DNA of 64,000 nucleotides, from NCBI GenBank assembly GCA_015075185.1, contig JABTUW010000001.1:992001-1056000 (forward strand). The letters are read 5' to 3'. The stretch is from Anaerolineales bacterium (GTDB lineage Bacteria > Chloroflexota > Anaerolineae > 4572-78 > J111). Below the pieces are notes generated by a model. It searched no databases. It was not told the DNA's origin and saw only the letters and a list, made by a program, of their open reading frames with translations. Shown piece after piece: positions 1-8,749 of this stretch. The translations under genes were made by a program, and so were the position numbers. Positions within the stretch are counted from its first letter, which is position 1; each line of letters starts with the position of its first letter.

Positions 1-1
1 A

Positions 2-289
2 GCCGATCTGAGCGAGGCTAACCTGACCCGCGCCGACCTGACTCAGGCTGACCTGTCGCTGGCGCAGGCGAGATACGCTGTTTTTACCGGCGCCCGCTTG
101 ATCCGCGCCATCCTTTTCAGTACCAACTTCGCCCACGCCGACCTGCGCAGCACCGATCTGGCCCAGGCCGAAAATATCAGCAGCGCCAATTTTGACAGCG
201 CCCTCCTTCCTCCCGATTACCAGCCCGTCAACAATCCCCGCCGGTCGAGGGTTGCGCGGGGATTTTTTGACAGGAAAAAAAAGAAGTAA
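2..289 (+). CDS. Pentapeptide-repeat protein, C-terminal fragment
   Basis: The window opens inside this gene, so only the last 95 codons are present. The readable part is a run of five-residue repeats of the A(D/N)LxX type (ADLSE, ANLTR, ADLTQ, ADLSL, then looser copies such as ADLRS, TDLAQ and ANFDS). This is the signature of the right-handed quadrilateral beta-helix fold. The last 25 or so residues leave the repeat and end in a lysine-rich tail. Pentapeptide proteins act as scaffolds or target-binding modules in many contexts, and nothing here shows a specific role. Domains further upstream cannot be seen. A long perfect palindrome starts 12 bases after the stop. Confidence 0.85.
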   Translation, partial: ADLSEANLTRADLTQADLSLAQARYAVFTGARLIRAILFSTNFAHADLRSTDLAQAENISSANFDSALLPPDYQPVNNPRRSRVARGFFDRKKKK

Positions 290-300
290 GTAGAGATATT

Positions 301-345
301 GCGTGTTGCGTATTGCGTAAAAATTTTACGCAATACGCAACACGT
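301..345. repeat. Perfect 21-bp inverted repeat, GCGTGTTGCGTATT family
   Basis: Two 21-base arms (302-322 and 324-344) pair perfectly around a single central base, with an A/T-rich tip. It may terminate the pentapeptide gene, but it lacks a clear T-run. The same word recurs as a palindrome at 9353-9395 and in partial form at 7656-7698, so it belongs to a dispersed intergenic repeat family. Confidence 0.8.
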
Positions 346-377
346 TTCACACGTTTCTGAAAAGGAGGTACATTGCT

Positions 378-713
378 ATGGCCGGTCCTGTTGATTTTTC
401 CACCGTGCAGTGGGCGCGGAAGATGAGCGCTCTGGCGCAAAACTTTGCCGGTCTCGCTCCGGCGGACCTGCGCAAGCTGGGCAATTTTTTGGCTAAGCTG
501 GCCGATTTGCGCCAGCAGGAGGGCGAGCTGACCGAGCAGCAGTTGCAGGTGATTATGCAAGGGCTGCGCAGCAAAGAGCTGGTCAAGCTGGAACTGGCAA
601 AAGGCGGCGTTTCGGTCGAGTTTAGCGGCGGCGGCTTTGAGTATGAGCGTTTCCTCCTCCGCGCCGATGGCAAAGTGCCGAACAACCGCTACGAAACAAA
701 GAAGGCCGTATGA
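378..713 (+). CDS. Conserved-looking hypothetical protein, 111 aa
   Basis: I do not recognise the family. The start is well supported: a near-perfect Shine-Dalgarno (AAAGGAGGT at 361-369) lies 8 bases before the ATG. The protein is soluble, with a helical first two thirds (many Leu, Ala, Gln and Lys around residues 15-65) and a glycine-rich segment near residues 75-85. It has no membrane segment or cysteine motif. Its stop overlaps the next start by four bases (ATGA), so it is translationally coupled to the DUF1349-like gene. That makes a two-gene unit whose products probably act together, but no function can be given. Confidence 0.7.
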   Translation: MAGPVDFSTVQWARKMSALAQNFAGLAPADLRKLGNFLAKLADLRQQEGELTEQQLQVIMQGLRSKELVKLELAKGGVSVEFSGGGFEYERFLLRADGKVPNNRYETKKAV

Positions 714-1336
714 CTGAATTGATCCTGAATGAAACTTTCGACCAACCGGTTTTCGACTCGCGCCTCCAGTGGTTTCACCCGCCCCAAAAGTGGTCTATCC
801 AGACGGAGGCCTCGGCGCTGGTGGTTGAGCCGGAGGCCGGAACAGATTATTGGCAAAAGACGCATTATGGCTTTGAGGCCGACAACGGCCATTTTTTGTT
901 TACCGAGGTGACGGGTAATCTGATTTTGACCACTTGCGTGCGCTTTCGCCCGGCGCACCAGTACGATCAGGCCGGTCTGATGGTGCGGATTTCGCCGCGG
1001 TGCTGGCTAAAAACTTCGGTCGAGTACGAGCCGGATGGCCCCGCCCGGCTGGGGGCAGTGGTGACCAATTTCGGTTATTCTGACTGGTCCACCCAAAACT
1101 TTGGTGGCAACGAGGTTTGGCTGCGGATACGGCGGGAGAGCAGCGATTATACCGTCGAATATGCCGAAGTTATTCCCCTCGGTAGTGAACCTCGCTGGAT
1201 CCAAATCCGGCTGGCGCACCTGCACGATGACAGCGGCGGTGTGGTGCAGGCCGGGTTATACGCGTGCAGCCCTGTCGGCGCAGGGTATGTGGCCGAATTT
1301 GATTGCATACAGATAGAAAAAGGACGCCTGGAGTAG
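710..1336 (+). CDS. DUF1349 / concanavalin A-like fold protein
   Basis: At 208 residues it matches the length of DUF1349 proteins (YesU-like), which adopt a concanavalin A-type beta-sandwich. Supporting features are the N-terminal 'NETFDQP' segment, the 'YDQAGLMVRI' strand near residue 85, 'WLKTSVEYEPDGPARLGAVVTN' split around residues 100-120, 'WLRIRRES' near residue 136 and 'WIQIRLAHL' further on. The family is linked to carbohydrate binding or unknown metabolism, and no catalytic residues can be assigned. The ATG overlaps the upstream stop (ATGA), giving tight coupling to the 111-aa gene. The endonuclease III gene follows after 13 bases and may be co-transcribed. Confidence 0.75.
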   Translation: MTELILNETFDQPVFDSRLQWFHPPQKWSIQTEASALVVEPEAGTDYWQKTHYGFEADNGHFLFTEVTGNLILTTCVRFRPAHQYDQAGLMVRISPRCWLKTSVEYEPDGPARLGAVVTNFGYSDWSTQNFGGNEVWLRIRRESSDYTVEYAEVIPLGSEPRWIQIRLAHLHDDSGGVVQAGLYACSPVGAGYVAEFDCIQIEKGRLE

Positions 1337-1349
1337 ACAGGGAACGTTG

Positions 1350-2006
1350 ATGCAAGACGCGGATATTCATCGGATCATTGCCATTTTGCAGGAATGTGCC
1401 CGGCAGTGGCAGCCGGGCCTGGTTGACGATATGGCCCGGGTCGAACCGAACCCCTACCATATTTTAATTACGACCGTACTGAGCCTGCGCACCAAAGACA
1501 CCATGACGGCCCAGGTCGCGCCACGGCTGTTTGCCCTGGCCGGCACTCCCTCCGATATGGTCCGCCAGACGCCGGAGAAAATTGCTGAGACGATTTACCC
1601 GGTAGGATTTTATCGAACCAAGGCCAGAAACATCATTGATATTTCACAAAGGCTGCTTGACGAGCATGGTGGTCAGGTTCCGCCCGACCTGGACGAGTTG
1701 CTCAAACTGCCGGGCGTCGGCCGGAAGACGGCCAATTTGGTCCTGACTGCCGGCTTCAATTTGCCCGGTATCTGCGTGGATACCCACGTCCACCGCATTT
1801 CCAACCGCTGGGGTTATGTCAAAACCAAAACCCCCGAAGAGACCGAATTTGCCCTGCGGGCGAAGCTGCCGCCGGAATATTGGATCGAGTACAACGGACT
1901 GCTGGTCAGCATGGGACAAACCATCTGCCACCCAACCTCACCCTGGTGCAGCAAGTGCCCGCTGATCCGGTTCTGCGAACGGATTGGTGTGGGGCGCAGC
2001 CGCTAA
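1350..2006 (+). CDS. nth: Endonuclease III (DNA glycosylase/AP lyase)
   Basis: Base-excision repair enzyme that removes oxidised pyrimidines and cleaves the abasic site by beta-elimination. The helix-hairpin-helix 'LPGVGRKTANLV' carries the catalytic Lys, and 'VDTHVHRISNRWG' carries the catalytic Asp. The C-terminus has the four-cysteine [4Fe-4S] ligand pattern C-x6-C-x2-C-x5-C. Length (218 aa) is normal. A TTG directly precedes the ATG; I chose the ATG at 1350 as start. It follows the DUF1349 gene by 13 bases on the same strand. The convergent gene at 2017 ends only 11 bases away. Confidence 0.95.
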   Translation: MQDADIHRIIAILQECARQWQPGLVDDMARVEPNPYHILITTVLSLRTKDTMTAQVAPRLFALAGTPSDMVRQTPEKIAETIYPVGFYRTKARNIIDISQRLLDEHGGQVPPDLDELLKLPGVGRKTANLVLTAGFNLPGICVDTHVHRISNRWGYVKTKTPEETEFALRAKLPPEYWIEYNGLLVSMGQTICHPTSPWCSKCPLIRFCERIGVGRSR

Positions 2007-2016
2007 AGAGGGTATT

Positions 2017-2541
2017 CTACACTTCTGCCGGGTGATAGTAAGAGATTTTGGCGCGATTTAACAGGGCGACTGACATCACCGGGGGCAGTGCTACATTCTT
2101 GGCCGGAAACATGGGAAAAATAGAGACATCCGTCAGGGACAGAAAACGTTTGGTGAGCGCATCCACCGCTCCGCCCAGGCTCATCTCCTGGCCCATGCTC
2201 AGATTGGCCTGGATGGCGAACTGACCGATGTAGAAGATACCCCGCTCCAAACGGGGCATCAGCTTGACTTTGACCTGCACCTCCGGCTCAACCGGGTAGA
2301 CCAGGTAAATGTCTTCCATTTTGAGGTAAGCTTCTTTGTAGCGAATCGGTTTGAGCGGGTTGGCCTGACGCCAGGGAGTCGCCAGGCCGCTTAACACGGT
2401 TAGATAATTATAGTCCTGGTTATTAAGGTTATCATCCAAAGCCCCGACCGTTTTAACCTTCGCCTCTAATAAAAACTCGTCGAGCACAATTTTAGCGTCA
2501 ACCTCAAAAATTTTCAGACTCAGTCCGCCGCCTGGTTTCAT
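2017..2541 (-). CDS. Hypothetical protein, 174 aa
   Basis: I do not recognise this protein. The frame is open further upstream, but the ATG at 2541 has a strong Shine-Dalgarno (AGGAGG, 6 bases away), so I start there. The product starts 'MKPGGGLSLKIF' and is rich in beta-strand-like segments ('DAKIVLDEFLLEAKVKTVG', 'VQVKVKLMPRLERG'). It has no signal peptide or membrane helix. A polar segment, 'FPAKNVALPPV', lies near the C-terminus. It could be a small beta-barrel or an accessory protein. It is convergent with nth and divergent from pgk, so it looks like a monocistronic gene. Confidence 0.6.
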   Translation of the reverse strand: MKPGGGLSLKIFEVDAKIVLDEFLLEAKVKTVGALDDNLNNQDYNYLTVLSGLATPWRQANPLKPIRYKEAYLKMEDIYLVYPVEPEVQVKVKLMPRLERGIFYIGQFAIQANLSMGQEMSLGGAVDALTKRFLSLTDVSIFPMFPAKNVALPPVMSVALLNRAKISYYHPAEV

Positions 2542-2708
2542 TACTTGCCTCCTGGGGGTCAATAAACTTAAGTGCTTATCCAGAAATAACTTCTTGAGTT
2601 TCCAAGAGTTCCTTGAGTTTCCTGGAATCTCGTAGAAACTGGGGCAACTCATTCCTTGACAATTATTAGTATAACCCGTTTTGAGTCACAGACAATATTT
2701 AAGGTTTT

Positions 2709-2737
2709 TTGTACTTTGGTTGCAGTGGGGGTAAAAT
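2709..2737 (+). promoter_or_regulatory. Sigma-70-type promoter for pgk
   Basis: TTGTAC (2709-2714) and TAAAAT (2732-2737) are separated by exactly 17 bases, about 45 bases before the pgk start. Spacing and sequence fit a housekeeping sigma factor. Confidence 0.55.
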
Positions 2738-2782
2738 TGGAAGCACGGGGGGCTAAAATCAAATTTGTCTAAGGAATAAACC

Positions 2783-3961
2783 ATGAATAAGAAAACAATC
2801 AAAGATATTGAGGTAAAGGACAACCGTGCTTTGGTCCGCGTTGACTTTAACGTGCCGATGGAAAGCGGGCAGGTCAGCGACGACCGCCGTATTCGGGCCG
2901 CCCTGCCGACGATTAACTATCTATTGGATAACGGCGCCAGCGTCATCCTGATGAGTCACCTGGGCCGGCCTAAAGGCGGTCCCGACCCCAAATATTCGAT
3001 GGGGCCGGTGGCGGCGAAATTGCAGGAGCTGCTGGGCCGGCCGGTCAAAAAGCTGGATGATTGTGTTGGGCCGGAAGTGGAGGCGGTTTGTAAAGCCGCA
3101 CAGCCCGGTGTGGTGATCCTGCTGGAAAATACCCGTTTTTATAAGGAAGAAGAGAAAAACGACCCGGCTTTCGCCGCGAAACTGGCGGCGCTGGGTGAGA
3201 TCTATGTCAACGACGCTTTTGGCAGCGCCCACCGCGCCCACGCCTCAACCGAGGGCGTGACCCATACCCTGCGCCCGGCAGTGGCCGGTTTTCTCATGGA
3301 AAAAGAGCTGGAGTACCTGGGCATGGCCCTGGCCGATCCGACCCGGCCCTTCCTGGCGATTATGGGCGGGGCTAAAATCTCCGACAAGATTGCCGTAATT
3401 GAAAATTTATTATCCAAAGTAGACTCACTGCTCATCGGGGGCGGCATGGCCAACACCTTTTTTGTGGCTCAGGGGTACAACGTTGGTAAATCACTGGTGG
3501 AAGCGGAGGCGGTGGACACCGCCAAAAAATTATTAGCCGAGCATGCCGACAAATTGGTTTTGCCGGTGGATGCGGTTGTCGGCAGCGAGTTCAAGGCCGA
3601 GGCCGAGGCCAAGACCGTGCCGGTGGACGAAGTTCCGGCCGACTGGATGATCCTCGATATTGGCCCGGCCACGATTGCTCACTTCTCCAATCGCCTGGCC
3701 GCGGCCAAAACGGTCGTCTGGAATGGGCCGATGGGCGTGTTTGAATTCCCCCGCTTTGCCGAAGGGACCTTTGCCGTTGCCAAGGCGCTGGCCGGCCTGA
3801 AGGATGCAACGACCATCATCGGCGGGGGCGACAGCGCCGCTGCCGTCGAGCAGTCCGGCCTGGCCGATAAGATGAGCCACATCTCCACCGGCGGCGGGGC
3901 CAGCCTGGAGTTTTTGGAGGGCATCGAGCTGCCCGGTGTGGCGGCCCTGGACGATAAGTAA
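2783..3961 (+). CDS. pgk: Phosphoglycerate kinase
   Basis: Glycolytic enzyme that interconverts 1,3-bisphosphoglycerate + ADP and 3-phosphoglycerate + ATP in the cytoplasm. Diagnostic segments are 'RVDFNVP' (residues 19-25), 'SHLGRPKG', '[14 protein letters not shown]', 'GGAKISDKI', '[10 protein letters not shown]', 'WNGPMGVFE' and the nucleotide-binding '[11 protein letters not shown]' with '[13 protein letters not shown]' at the C-terminus. Length (392 aa) is typical. AAGGAA precedes the ATG at the right distance. It stands alone with its own promoter and two downstream hairpins, not in the common gap-pgk-tpi operon. Confidence 0.98.
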   Translation: MNKKTIKDIEVKDNRALVRVDFNVPMESGQVSDDRRIRAALPTINYLLDNGASVILMSHLGRPKGGPDPKYSMGPVAAKLQELLGRPVKKLDDCVGPEVEAVCKAAQPGVVILLENTRFYKEEEKNDPAFAAKLAALGEIYVNDAFGSAHRAHASTEGVTHTLRPAVAGFLMEKELEYLGMALADPTRPFLAIMGGAKISDKIAVIENLLSKVDSLLIGGGMANTFFVAQGYNVGKSLVEAEAVDTAKKLLAEHADKLVLPVDAVVGSEFKAEAEAKTVPVDEVPADWMILDIGPATIAHFSNRLAAAKTVVWNGPMGVFEFPRFAEGTFAVAKALAGLKDATTIIGGGDSAAAVEQSGLADKMSHISTGGGASLEFLEGIELPGVAALDDK

Positions 3962-3977
3962 AACGTGATGATTTATT

Positions 3978-4012
3978 TATCTCGTTCCCAAACAGAGTTT
4001 GGGAACGAGATA
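3978..4012. repeat. Perfect 16-bp palindrome, GTTCCCAAAC family
   Basis: Arms 3978-3993 and 3997-4012 pair perfectly around a 3-base loop. The inner core (GTTCCCAAAC / GTTTGGGAAC) is shared with the palindrome at 31946-31978. It probably helps end pgk transcription but belongs to a dispersed repeat family. Confidence 0.75.
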
Positions 4013-4026
4013 ACATTTTAGGTATC

Positions 4027-4064
4027 AAAAAGGGAGTACGCCGAGTGAAGCGGGCTCCTTTTTT
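4027..4064. terminator. Bidirectional terminator between pgk and the TPR gene
   Basis: An A-run with GGGAG pairs with GCTCC followed by a T-run, with a small bulge. Seen from either strand it gives a stem followed by U residues, as expected between two convergent genes. Confidence 0.6.
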
Positions 4065-5763
4065 ATTGCGGCTGGCCGGTCGGGGCGGGAGTCCAGGTAG
4101 GAATGGGCGTGGGTGGGGTGTTGGGGCTGGGGCACAGGTCGGGTCTCAAGCCGTACCAGGCCGGATTGTAGCCGGAGCTGTCAATTTCCAGTGATTTCAA
4201 CAGCCAGGGTACGGCTTTATCACACTGCTTATTGTCCAGGTAGGCATAAGCCAGGCCCAATTGGTAATAATACTCAATCGGCGCCTGGGATTTTTCTTTG
4301 AATTGAATATTGACCTGGGCGCGCCGGTCGGCCTGGGGCTGAAAGTAGCCGACACTGTCGGTGCGGTTGGGCCAGAAAGTCACTTTGATTTCGTAGGGCG
4401 TGGTCTCAGGCTGGGGTAAATTTTTGAGGTCAAGGAAAAGGTTGCCGCTGGCCGGATCGAGCGTGGCGCTTCCGGTTGCCTGACTAAAGACCTGGGTAGA
4501 CGTCAGCGAGTCGGTGGGGCCTAACAGAATCGTCTCACCTTTGATAGACTGGGCCAGCAGGTCCGCACAGGACTGCTCGGTTTCGACGCTGGGCGCAGCG
4601 GAGTAGTTGACCGGTTTCAACTGCGCCACAAAATTGAGGCCGTCCGTGGAGCGCATAAAACGGCCGCGCAGAACAGGCCGGGAGGCTGGGCCGGTCAGAG
4701 TTTGGGTTTGAGTATGGATTTCGACCTGGCGGACGCGGCGAAGCAGCTCCCCTTCGGCCAAATCAATCGCTTTGGGGAAGTATTCGATGGCGTTCTCGAA
4801 ATTTTGGCGGGTGTAGTAGACCGTTGCCAGGTGGCCCCAGGCGCTCTCCTTGCGAAAGGGATTGACATAGATCGGGTCAACCCCGATACTCTGTTCCAGG
4901 GCATTGATGGCCCGGACGTAATCTCCGTTAAGGTAGTAGGTCCAGCCCAACAAGTCGTAACCTTCAGGGTCAAAAGGGCTTAACTTAATTGCCTTTTTAA
5001 ACCGTTCGGCGGCAGTTTCATAATCGCCCAGAGCATTCTGATAAATTCGCCCGGAGTCAATATAGAGCGGAGCTAAATTAGGGGCCAGGGTGATGGCGTT
5101 GTCATAAAATTTGACCGCCTCGGGGTAGCGGCCCTGGACCTCCAAAGCATAGCCCATGTTGTGGTGCGCATCCATACTTTGAAAATTCAAATTGAGCGCC
5201 TGCTGCGCGTTTTCGCGAGCCGCCCCCCAGTTGCCCGTATCCGCGTAGATTTCCGACAGAAAGGCATAAGCCTCGGCGTAGTCGGGTTTCAACTCAATGG
5301 CGCAGGAACAAACATCAAACGCCTCGGCGTAACGCGCCTCCCAATCGAGGGCGCGGCAGTAATGGGCCAGATTTTCGGGATTGTTGGGGTTGAGGGCGAC
5401 GGCTTCGCCGGCCCGGTCCAGGGCGCGCCCCGTATCGCGGACAAAAATCAGCAGGCGCGACTGGCGCATGTAAGGCACATCATTGCCGGGGTCAATGCGA
5501 ATGGCCTCCTCGTAGGCGTCAATGGCCTCCTTGAGCTTGCCCTGGGCAAAGTAGGCGTCGCCATCGCCGATGTAAAGGACGGCAGGTCGGGTCGGCGTTG
5601 GGGTTGGCTCAAATTGCTTGGCCAGAGTATTTGTCTCGATATTGAAATAGCCGACATAGATGCCCACCAATAAGGCCAGCGCTGCCAGCATGCAGGTGAA
5701 CAGTCCATACAAAACAAACGATAAAAGCGGCCCGCGCTTTTTTTCTCTGGGGCGATAGTACAT
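4063..5763 (-). CDS. Membrane-anchored TPR-repeat protein
   Basis: A 566-residue protein with a short basic head ('RPREKKRG'), one hydrophobic segment at about residues 14-40, a Thr/Pro linker ('EPTPTPTRP', about 53-61) and then tandem tetratricopeptide repeats. TPR signatures such as 'ALDRAGEAVALNPNNPENL', 'AEAFDVCSCAIELKPDYAEA' and 'PEAVKFYDNAITLAPNLAPL' run to about residue 335. A non-TPR beta-rich stretch follows, then one last TPR near 500-540 and a Pro/Thr tail. The topology suggests an extracytoplasmic scaffold anchored in the membrane. The partner is unknown. The stop codon sits at the edge of the shared terminator with pgk. Confidence 0.85.
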   Translation of the reverse strand: MYYRPREKKRGPLLSFVLYGLFTCMLAALALLVGIYVGYFNIETNTLAKQFEPTPTPTRPAVLYIGDGDAYFAQGKLKEAIDAYEEAIRIDPGNDVPYMRQSRLLIFVRDTGRALDRAGEAVALNPNNPENLAHYCRALDWEARYAEAFDVCSCAIELKPDYAEAYAFLSEIYADTGNWGAARENAQQALNLNFQSMDAHHNMGYALEVQGRYPEAVKFYDNAITLAPNLAPLYIDSGRIYQNALGDYETAAERFKKAIKLSPFDPEGYDLLGWTYYLNGDYVRAINALEQSIGVDPIYVNPFRKESAWGHLATVYYTRQNFENAIEYFPKAIDLAEGELLRRVRQVEIHTQTQTLTGPASRPVLRGRFMRSTDGLNFVAQLKPVNYSAAPSVETEQSCADLLAQSIKGETILLGPTDSLTSTQVFSQATGSATLDPASGNLFLDLKNLPQPETTPYEIKVTFWPNRTDSVGYFQPQADRRAQVNIQFKEKSQAPIEYYYQLGLAYAYLDNKQCDKAVPWLLKSLEIDSSGYNPAWYGLRPDLCPSPNTPPTPIPTWTPAPTGQPQ

Positions 5764-5886
5764 GACTAATGATGAATTGCCCGTAGGGGGCCTTTGGCTC
5801 TGAATTATGAATAATGAATTGTGAATGGGAACAGGTCTGATGCTCCTGTTAGCAATTCACAATTTACAATTCACCACTCACAATTG
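5764..5886. repeat. Intergenic word-repeat spacer, shared with the PBP gene
   Basis: The spacer is built from repeated words (GAATTATGAATAATGAATTG and the inverse AATTCACAATTTACAATTC) that can fold back on themselves. A 33-base segment at 5773-5805 recurs, reverse-complemented, at 52519-52551 inside the PBP coding sequence with 31 of 33 bases identical by eye. Confidence 0.75.
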
Positions 5887-7635
5887 TTAACCGACTTTCA
5901 TGCCGGCGGCTTCGTTTAAAATCTCGCGCGCGCTGTCGCGGGTGCTCTGGCTGACCGCGCCCAGCATCTGGGCCAGCTCTTCCACCCGGCCATCCCCGGC
6001 CAGGACCTGCACGCCGGTCTGGGTGCGCGCGCCGCTGACGTGTTTGGTGACATGATAGTGGGTATCGCCATATCCGGCAATTTGGGGCAGGTGGGTCACG
6101 CAGAGCACTTGATGCTGGCCCTGGTGCGACAGCTCCCACAATTTCCGCCCGACCACGCCACCAACCCGCCCGCCGATGCCCTGGTCAATTTCGTCAAAAA
6201 TCAGGGTCGGGGTTTCGTCGGCTACGGCCAACACGGATTTGAGAGCCAGCATGATCCGGCTGGTTTCGCCGCCGGAGGCTACCTTGACCAGGGGTTTGAG
6301 AGGTTCGCCGGGGTTGGGGGCAATCAGAAATTCAACCCGGTCAATGCCGCGCTCGTCGCAGGCCAGGGTTTTGAGGCCCTGCTCCGTTTCGACATAAACG
6401 CCTTTGGGATCGTCGTTCCAGGTCAGCTCGACGGCAAAATCGGCCTTGGCCATACCCAGGTCGGCCAACTGGGACACGACGCCCTGGGCCAGGGTTTGCC
6501 CCGCCTCGTTTCGGGCGGCGGACAGGGCCAGCGCCATCCGACCAATTTTGCGCCGCAGCTCTTCTTCAATTTGGCGCAATTCTTCAATGCGCTCCTCGCT
6601 GTGGCTGATCTGCTCCAATTCGGCCTGCGCCCGCTGGCCAAACTCGATGATTTCCTCAATCGAGTTGCCGTACTTGCGTTTGAGGCTAAAAATCAGGCCC
6701 AGCCGCTCCTCCACTTCTTGCAGGCGGGTCGGGTCAAAATCAATATTCTCAGTGTAGTCGCGCAGCGTTCCGGCCAATTCCTCAAGCTGATAAGTCAGAG
6801 TTTCCACCAACTGCTGCTGCTCTTGCACACTAGAATCCAGCTTGACCAGGCTGCTAACCGCCCGCGCCGCCTGTCCCAGTATATCTGCCGCCGACGGTTG
6901 CTCATCCCCATCTCCTTCGACCAGCAGGCGGTAGGCTTCGCCGGCAAACTGGCTGATCTGTTCGGCATTAGCCAGGCGGTTGCGCTCGACATTCAACTCC
7001 GCTTCTTCGCCGGGTTTCAGTTTGGCCGCCCCAATTTCTTCAACCTGGAAGGAGAGTTGGTCTACGCGCCGGGCCAACTGCTGCTCGTCGCGCTGCAAAT
7101 CGGCCAATTCCTGGCGGACGCGGCGCAATTGGCGCACTTCGGTGGCCAGGGCCTCGCGCTGCTCGTCCAGCCCGGCGTAGCGATCCAGAAAAACTTGATG
7201 CTGGCGCACTTGCAGCAGGCTGAGATGTTCGCTCTGGCCGTGAATGTCAATCAGGGCCTGGGCAACTTCTTCCAGGATACTCAAATTGACCGTACTGCCA
7301 TTAACCCGGCAGAAATTCCGGCCGGTGCTACGAATCTCGCGGCCCAGCACGAGGGTGTCCGGCTCTTCGCCCTCCAGCCCCTCCCGTTCAAGGACAGGGT
7401 TAATGGCAGCCTGTAAGGGCGGCGACAGGCGAAAAACACCTTCCACGCGCGCCCGGTCGCAGCCCGCCCGAACAAACGAAGTGTCGGCCCGCCCGCCGAG
7501 AAGCATACTGACGGCATCAATAATAATAGATTTGCCCGCCCCGGTTTCCCCGGTGAGCACGTTAAAACCGGGATGAAAAGCCAGGCTCAGGTGGTCAATA
7601 ATCGCAAAATCAGAAACATTTAATTCTATGAGCAC
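5887..7635 (-). CDS. recN: DNA repair protein RecN
   Basis: SMC-like ATPase that acts early in double-strand break repair. Walker A 'GETGAGKS' lies near residue 30, directly after 'FNVLTG'. A long central coiled coil covers roughly 150-370 ('LRQIEEELRRKIG', 'RRVRQELADLQRDEQQL'). The ABC signature 'SGGETSRIMLALK' and Walker B 'LIFDEIDQGIGG' are in the C-terminal third, followed by 'VLCVTHLPQIAGYGD'. Length (582 aa) is typical of the family. It is monocistronic here, preceded by a spacer with the GCGTGTTGCGT repeat. Confidence 0.97.
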   Translation of the reverse strand: MLIELNVSDFAIIDHLSLAFHPGFNVLTGETGAGKSIIIDAVSMLLGGRADTSFVRAGCDRARVEGVFRLSPPLQAAINPVLEREGLEGEEPDTLVLGREIRSTGRNFCRVNGSTVNLSILEEVAQALIDIHGQSEHLSLLQVRQHQVFLDRYAGLDEQREALATEVRQLRRVRQELADLQRDEQQLARRVDQLSFQVEEIGAAKLKPGEEAELNVERNRLANAEQISQFAGEAYRLLVEGDGDEQPSAADILGQAARAVSSLVKLDSSVQEQQQLVETLTYQLEELAGTLRDYTENIDFDPTRLQEVEERLGLIFSLKRKYGNSIEEIIEFGQRAQAELEQISHSEERIEELRQIEEELRRKIGRMALALSAARNEAGQTLAQGVVSQLADLGMAKADFAVELTWNDDPKGVYVETEQGLKTLACDERGIDRVEFLIAPNPGEPLKPLVKVASGGETSRIMLALKSVLAVADETPTLIFDEIDQGIGGRVGGVVGRKLWELSHQGQHQVLCVTHLPQIAGYGDTHYHVTKHVSGARTQTGVQVLAGDGRVEELAQMLGAVSQSTRDSAREILNEAAGMKVG

Positions 7636-7655
7636 GTTGATAAACCTCAGTCACA

Positions 7656-7698
7656 TGTTGCGTCTTCCATATTTACGCAATACGCAACACGCAATACG
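7656..7698. repeat. Degenerate GCGTGTTGCGTATT-family inverted repeat
   Basis: TGTTGCGT (7656-7663) pairs with ACGCAACA (7682-7689), and the words TACGCAA/CAATACG repeat nearby. This is a decayed member of the palindrome family seen at 301-345 and 9353-9395, placed just upstream of recN. Confidence 0.6.
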
Positions 7699-7821
7699 AA
7701 AGTTGATTTAACTGCAACTTTAGTCAAACTTTTACGTATTGAGTATAGCACAAGCGTTCGAGCTTCGTCAAACAAGTTAAATGAGTGTAATTTTGGGTGG
7801 ATTCACCCGGCGAAGCGACTA

Positions 7822-7850
7822 TTGTCAGCCCCCAGTAGGTTTGGTATAAT
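7822..7850 (+). promoter_or_regulatory. Strong sigma-70-type promoter
   Basis: TTGTCA (7822-7827) and a perfect TATAAT (7845-7850) are 17 bases apart. It lies about 70 bases upstream of the DUF4013 gene start. Confidence 0.75.
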
Positions 7851-7918
7851 GGGGATGCACTGACCCAGCAGTAGAGTCAAAAATTCACTTTTATCTTAAA
7901 AAGGGAGATTTCATAACT

Positions 7919-8608
7919 ATGGATATCGGCTCTGCCTTTACCTACATGTTCGATGATCAGGATTGGATCAAGAAAATTGCGATTGGCGGCGGGATTACCC
8001 TGGTCGCCCTTATCTTGACCCCTATCCTCGTCGGTCTGGCCCTGTTTTTACCTTTAAGCGGTTATATGCTAGAAACGCTCAAAAACGTGCGCGATGGCCG
8101 TCCAACGCCGCTGCCGGAATGGACCAATTTTGGCGACCTGTTTTCTAAGGGATTGATGATCTTTGTCATCTACTTAGTATATAATATCCCCTCTATTCTT
8201 TTCTCATGTATCTCAGGCGGGATTAGCGCAGCCACGGCTAATCCAGATATTGACCAGGACTTGGTGGCTACTTTGGGCATTGTTTCCGCCTGTGCTAGTT
8301 GTCTGCAGGTTATTCTCAGCCTTCTCGGCAATGCCTTACTGCCGGCGGCAATTATCCGCTACGCCGAGTTTGGTTCGCTAGGGGCGGCTTTTCAGTTCGG
8401 TGAAATATTCAACTTTATTAGGAATAATATTGGGGACTACATCATTGTAGTTTTACTGAGTTGGGTGGCCGGTTTGATTGCCGCTTTCGGGTTGATTCTG
8501 TGTATAATCGGCGTATTTTTCACCGGTTTTTGGTCAATCCTGGTTACGGCCAATCTGTATGGACAGTTGGCCCGCAAGGCCAGCAGTCCCATGCCAGCGG
8601 CTCTGTAA
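7919..8608 (+). CDS. DUF4013 family membrane protein
   Basis: A 229-residue multi-spanning protein. 'GYMLETLKNVRDGRPTPLPEW' around residues 50-70, followed by 'FGDLFSKGLM', is the hallmark of DUF4013 proteins. Several hydrophobic segments follow (about 24-48, 78-100, 125-150 and 170-215). The family is of unknown function and sits in the cytoplasmic membrane. A good promoter (7822-7850) and an AGGGAG Shine-Dalgarno precede it. Two more small membrane proteins (DUF4126, DUF4190) follow on the same strand, but the next gene has its own promoter-like sequence. Confidence 0.85.
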   Translation: MDIGSAFTYMFDDQDWIKKIAIGGGITLVALILTPILVGLALFLPLSGYMLETLKNVRDGRPTPLPEWTNFGDLFSKGLMIFVIYLVYNIPSILFSCISGGISAATANPDIDQDLVATLGIVSACASCLQVILSLLGNALLPAAIIRYAEFGSLGAAFQFGEIFNFIRNNIGDYIIVVLLSWVAGLIAAFGLILCIIGVFFTGFWSILVTANLYGQLARKASSPMPAAL

Positions 8609-8640
8609 AGAGATGGGACACTAAAATAAGTCAGGCTATT

Positions 8641-8667
8641 TTGACCTGGCCGGAGGGACACTATAAT
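8641..8667 (+). promoter_or_regulatory. Probable promoter of the DUF4126 gene
   Basis: TTGACC (8641-8646) and TATAAT (8662-8667) match well, but the 15-base spacer is short. The position, 80 bases upstream of the gene, is sensible. Confidence 0.45.
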
Positions 8668-8749
8668 CTCTCGAAACGGTCAGCGACCCATGGGGTTATT
8701 AATATCAAGAGACTCAATCGGGGTTTTTTAGCAGTAAGGAGGTTAGACC

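Noticed and set aside
2656..2675. TTGACA...TATAAC promoter at 2656-2675
   Set aside because: The two words are only 8 bases apart, so they cannot be a -35/-10 pair. The TTGTAC-N17-TAAAAT pair at 2709 is better.
6040..7416. 458-codon plus-strand frame opposite recN
   Set aside because: Same shadow effect; RecN motifs on the other strand are unambiguous.
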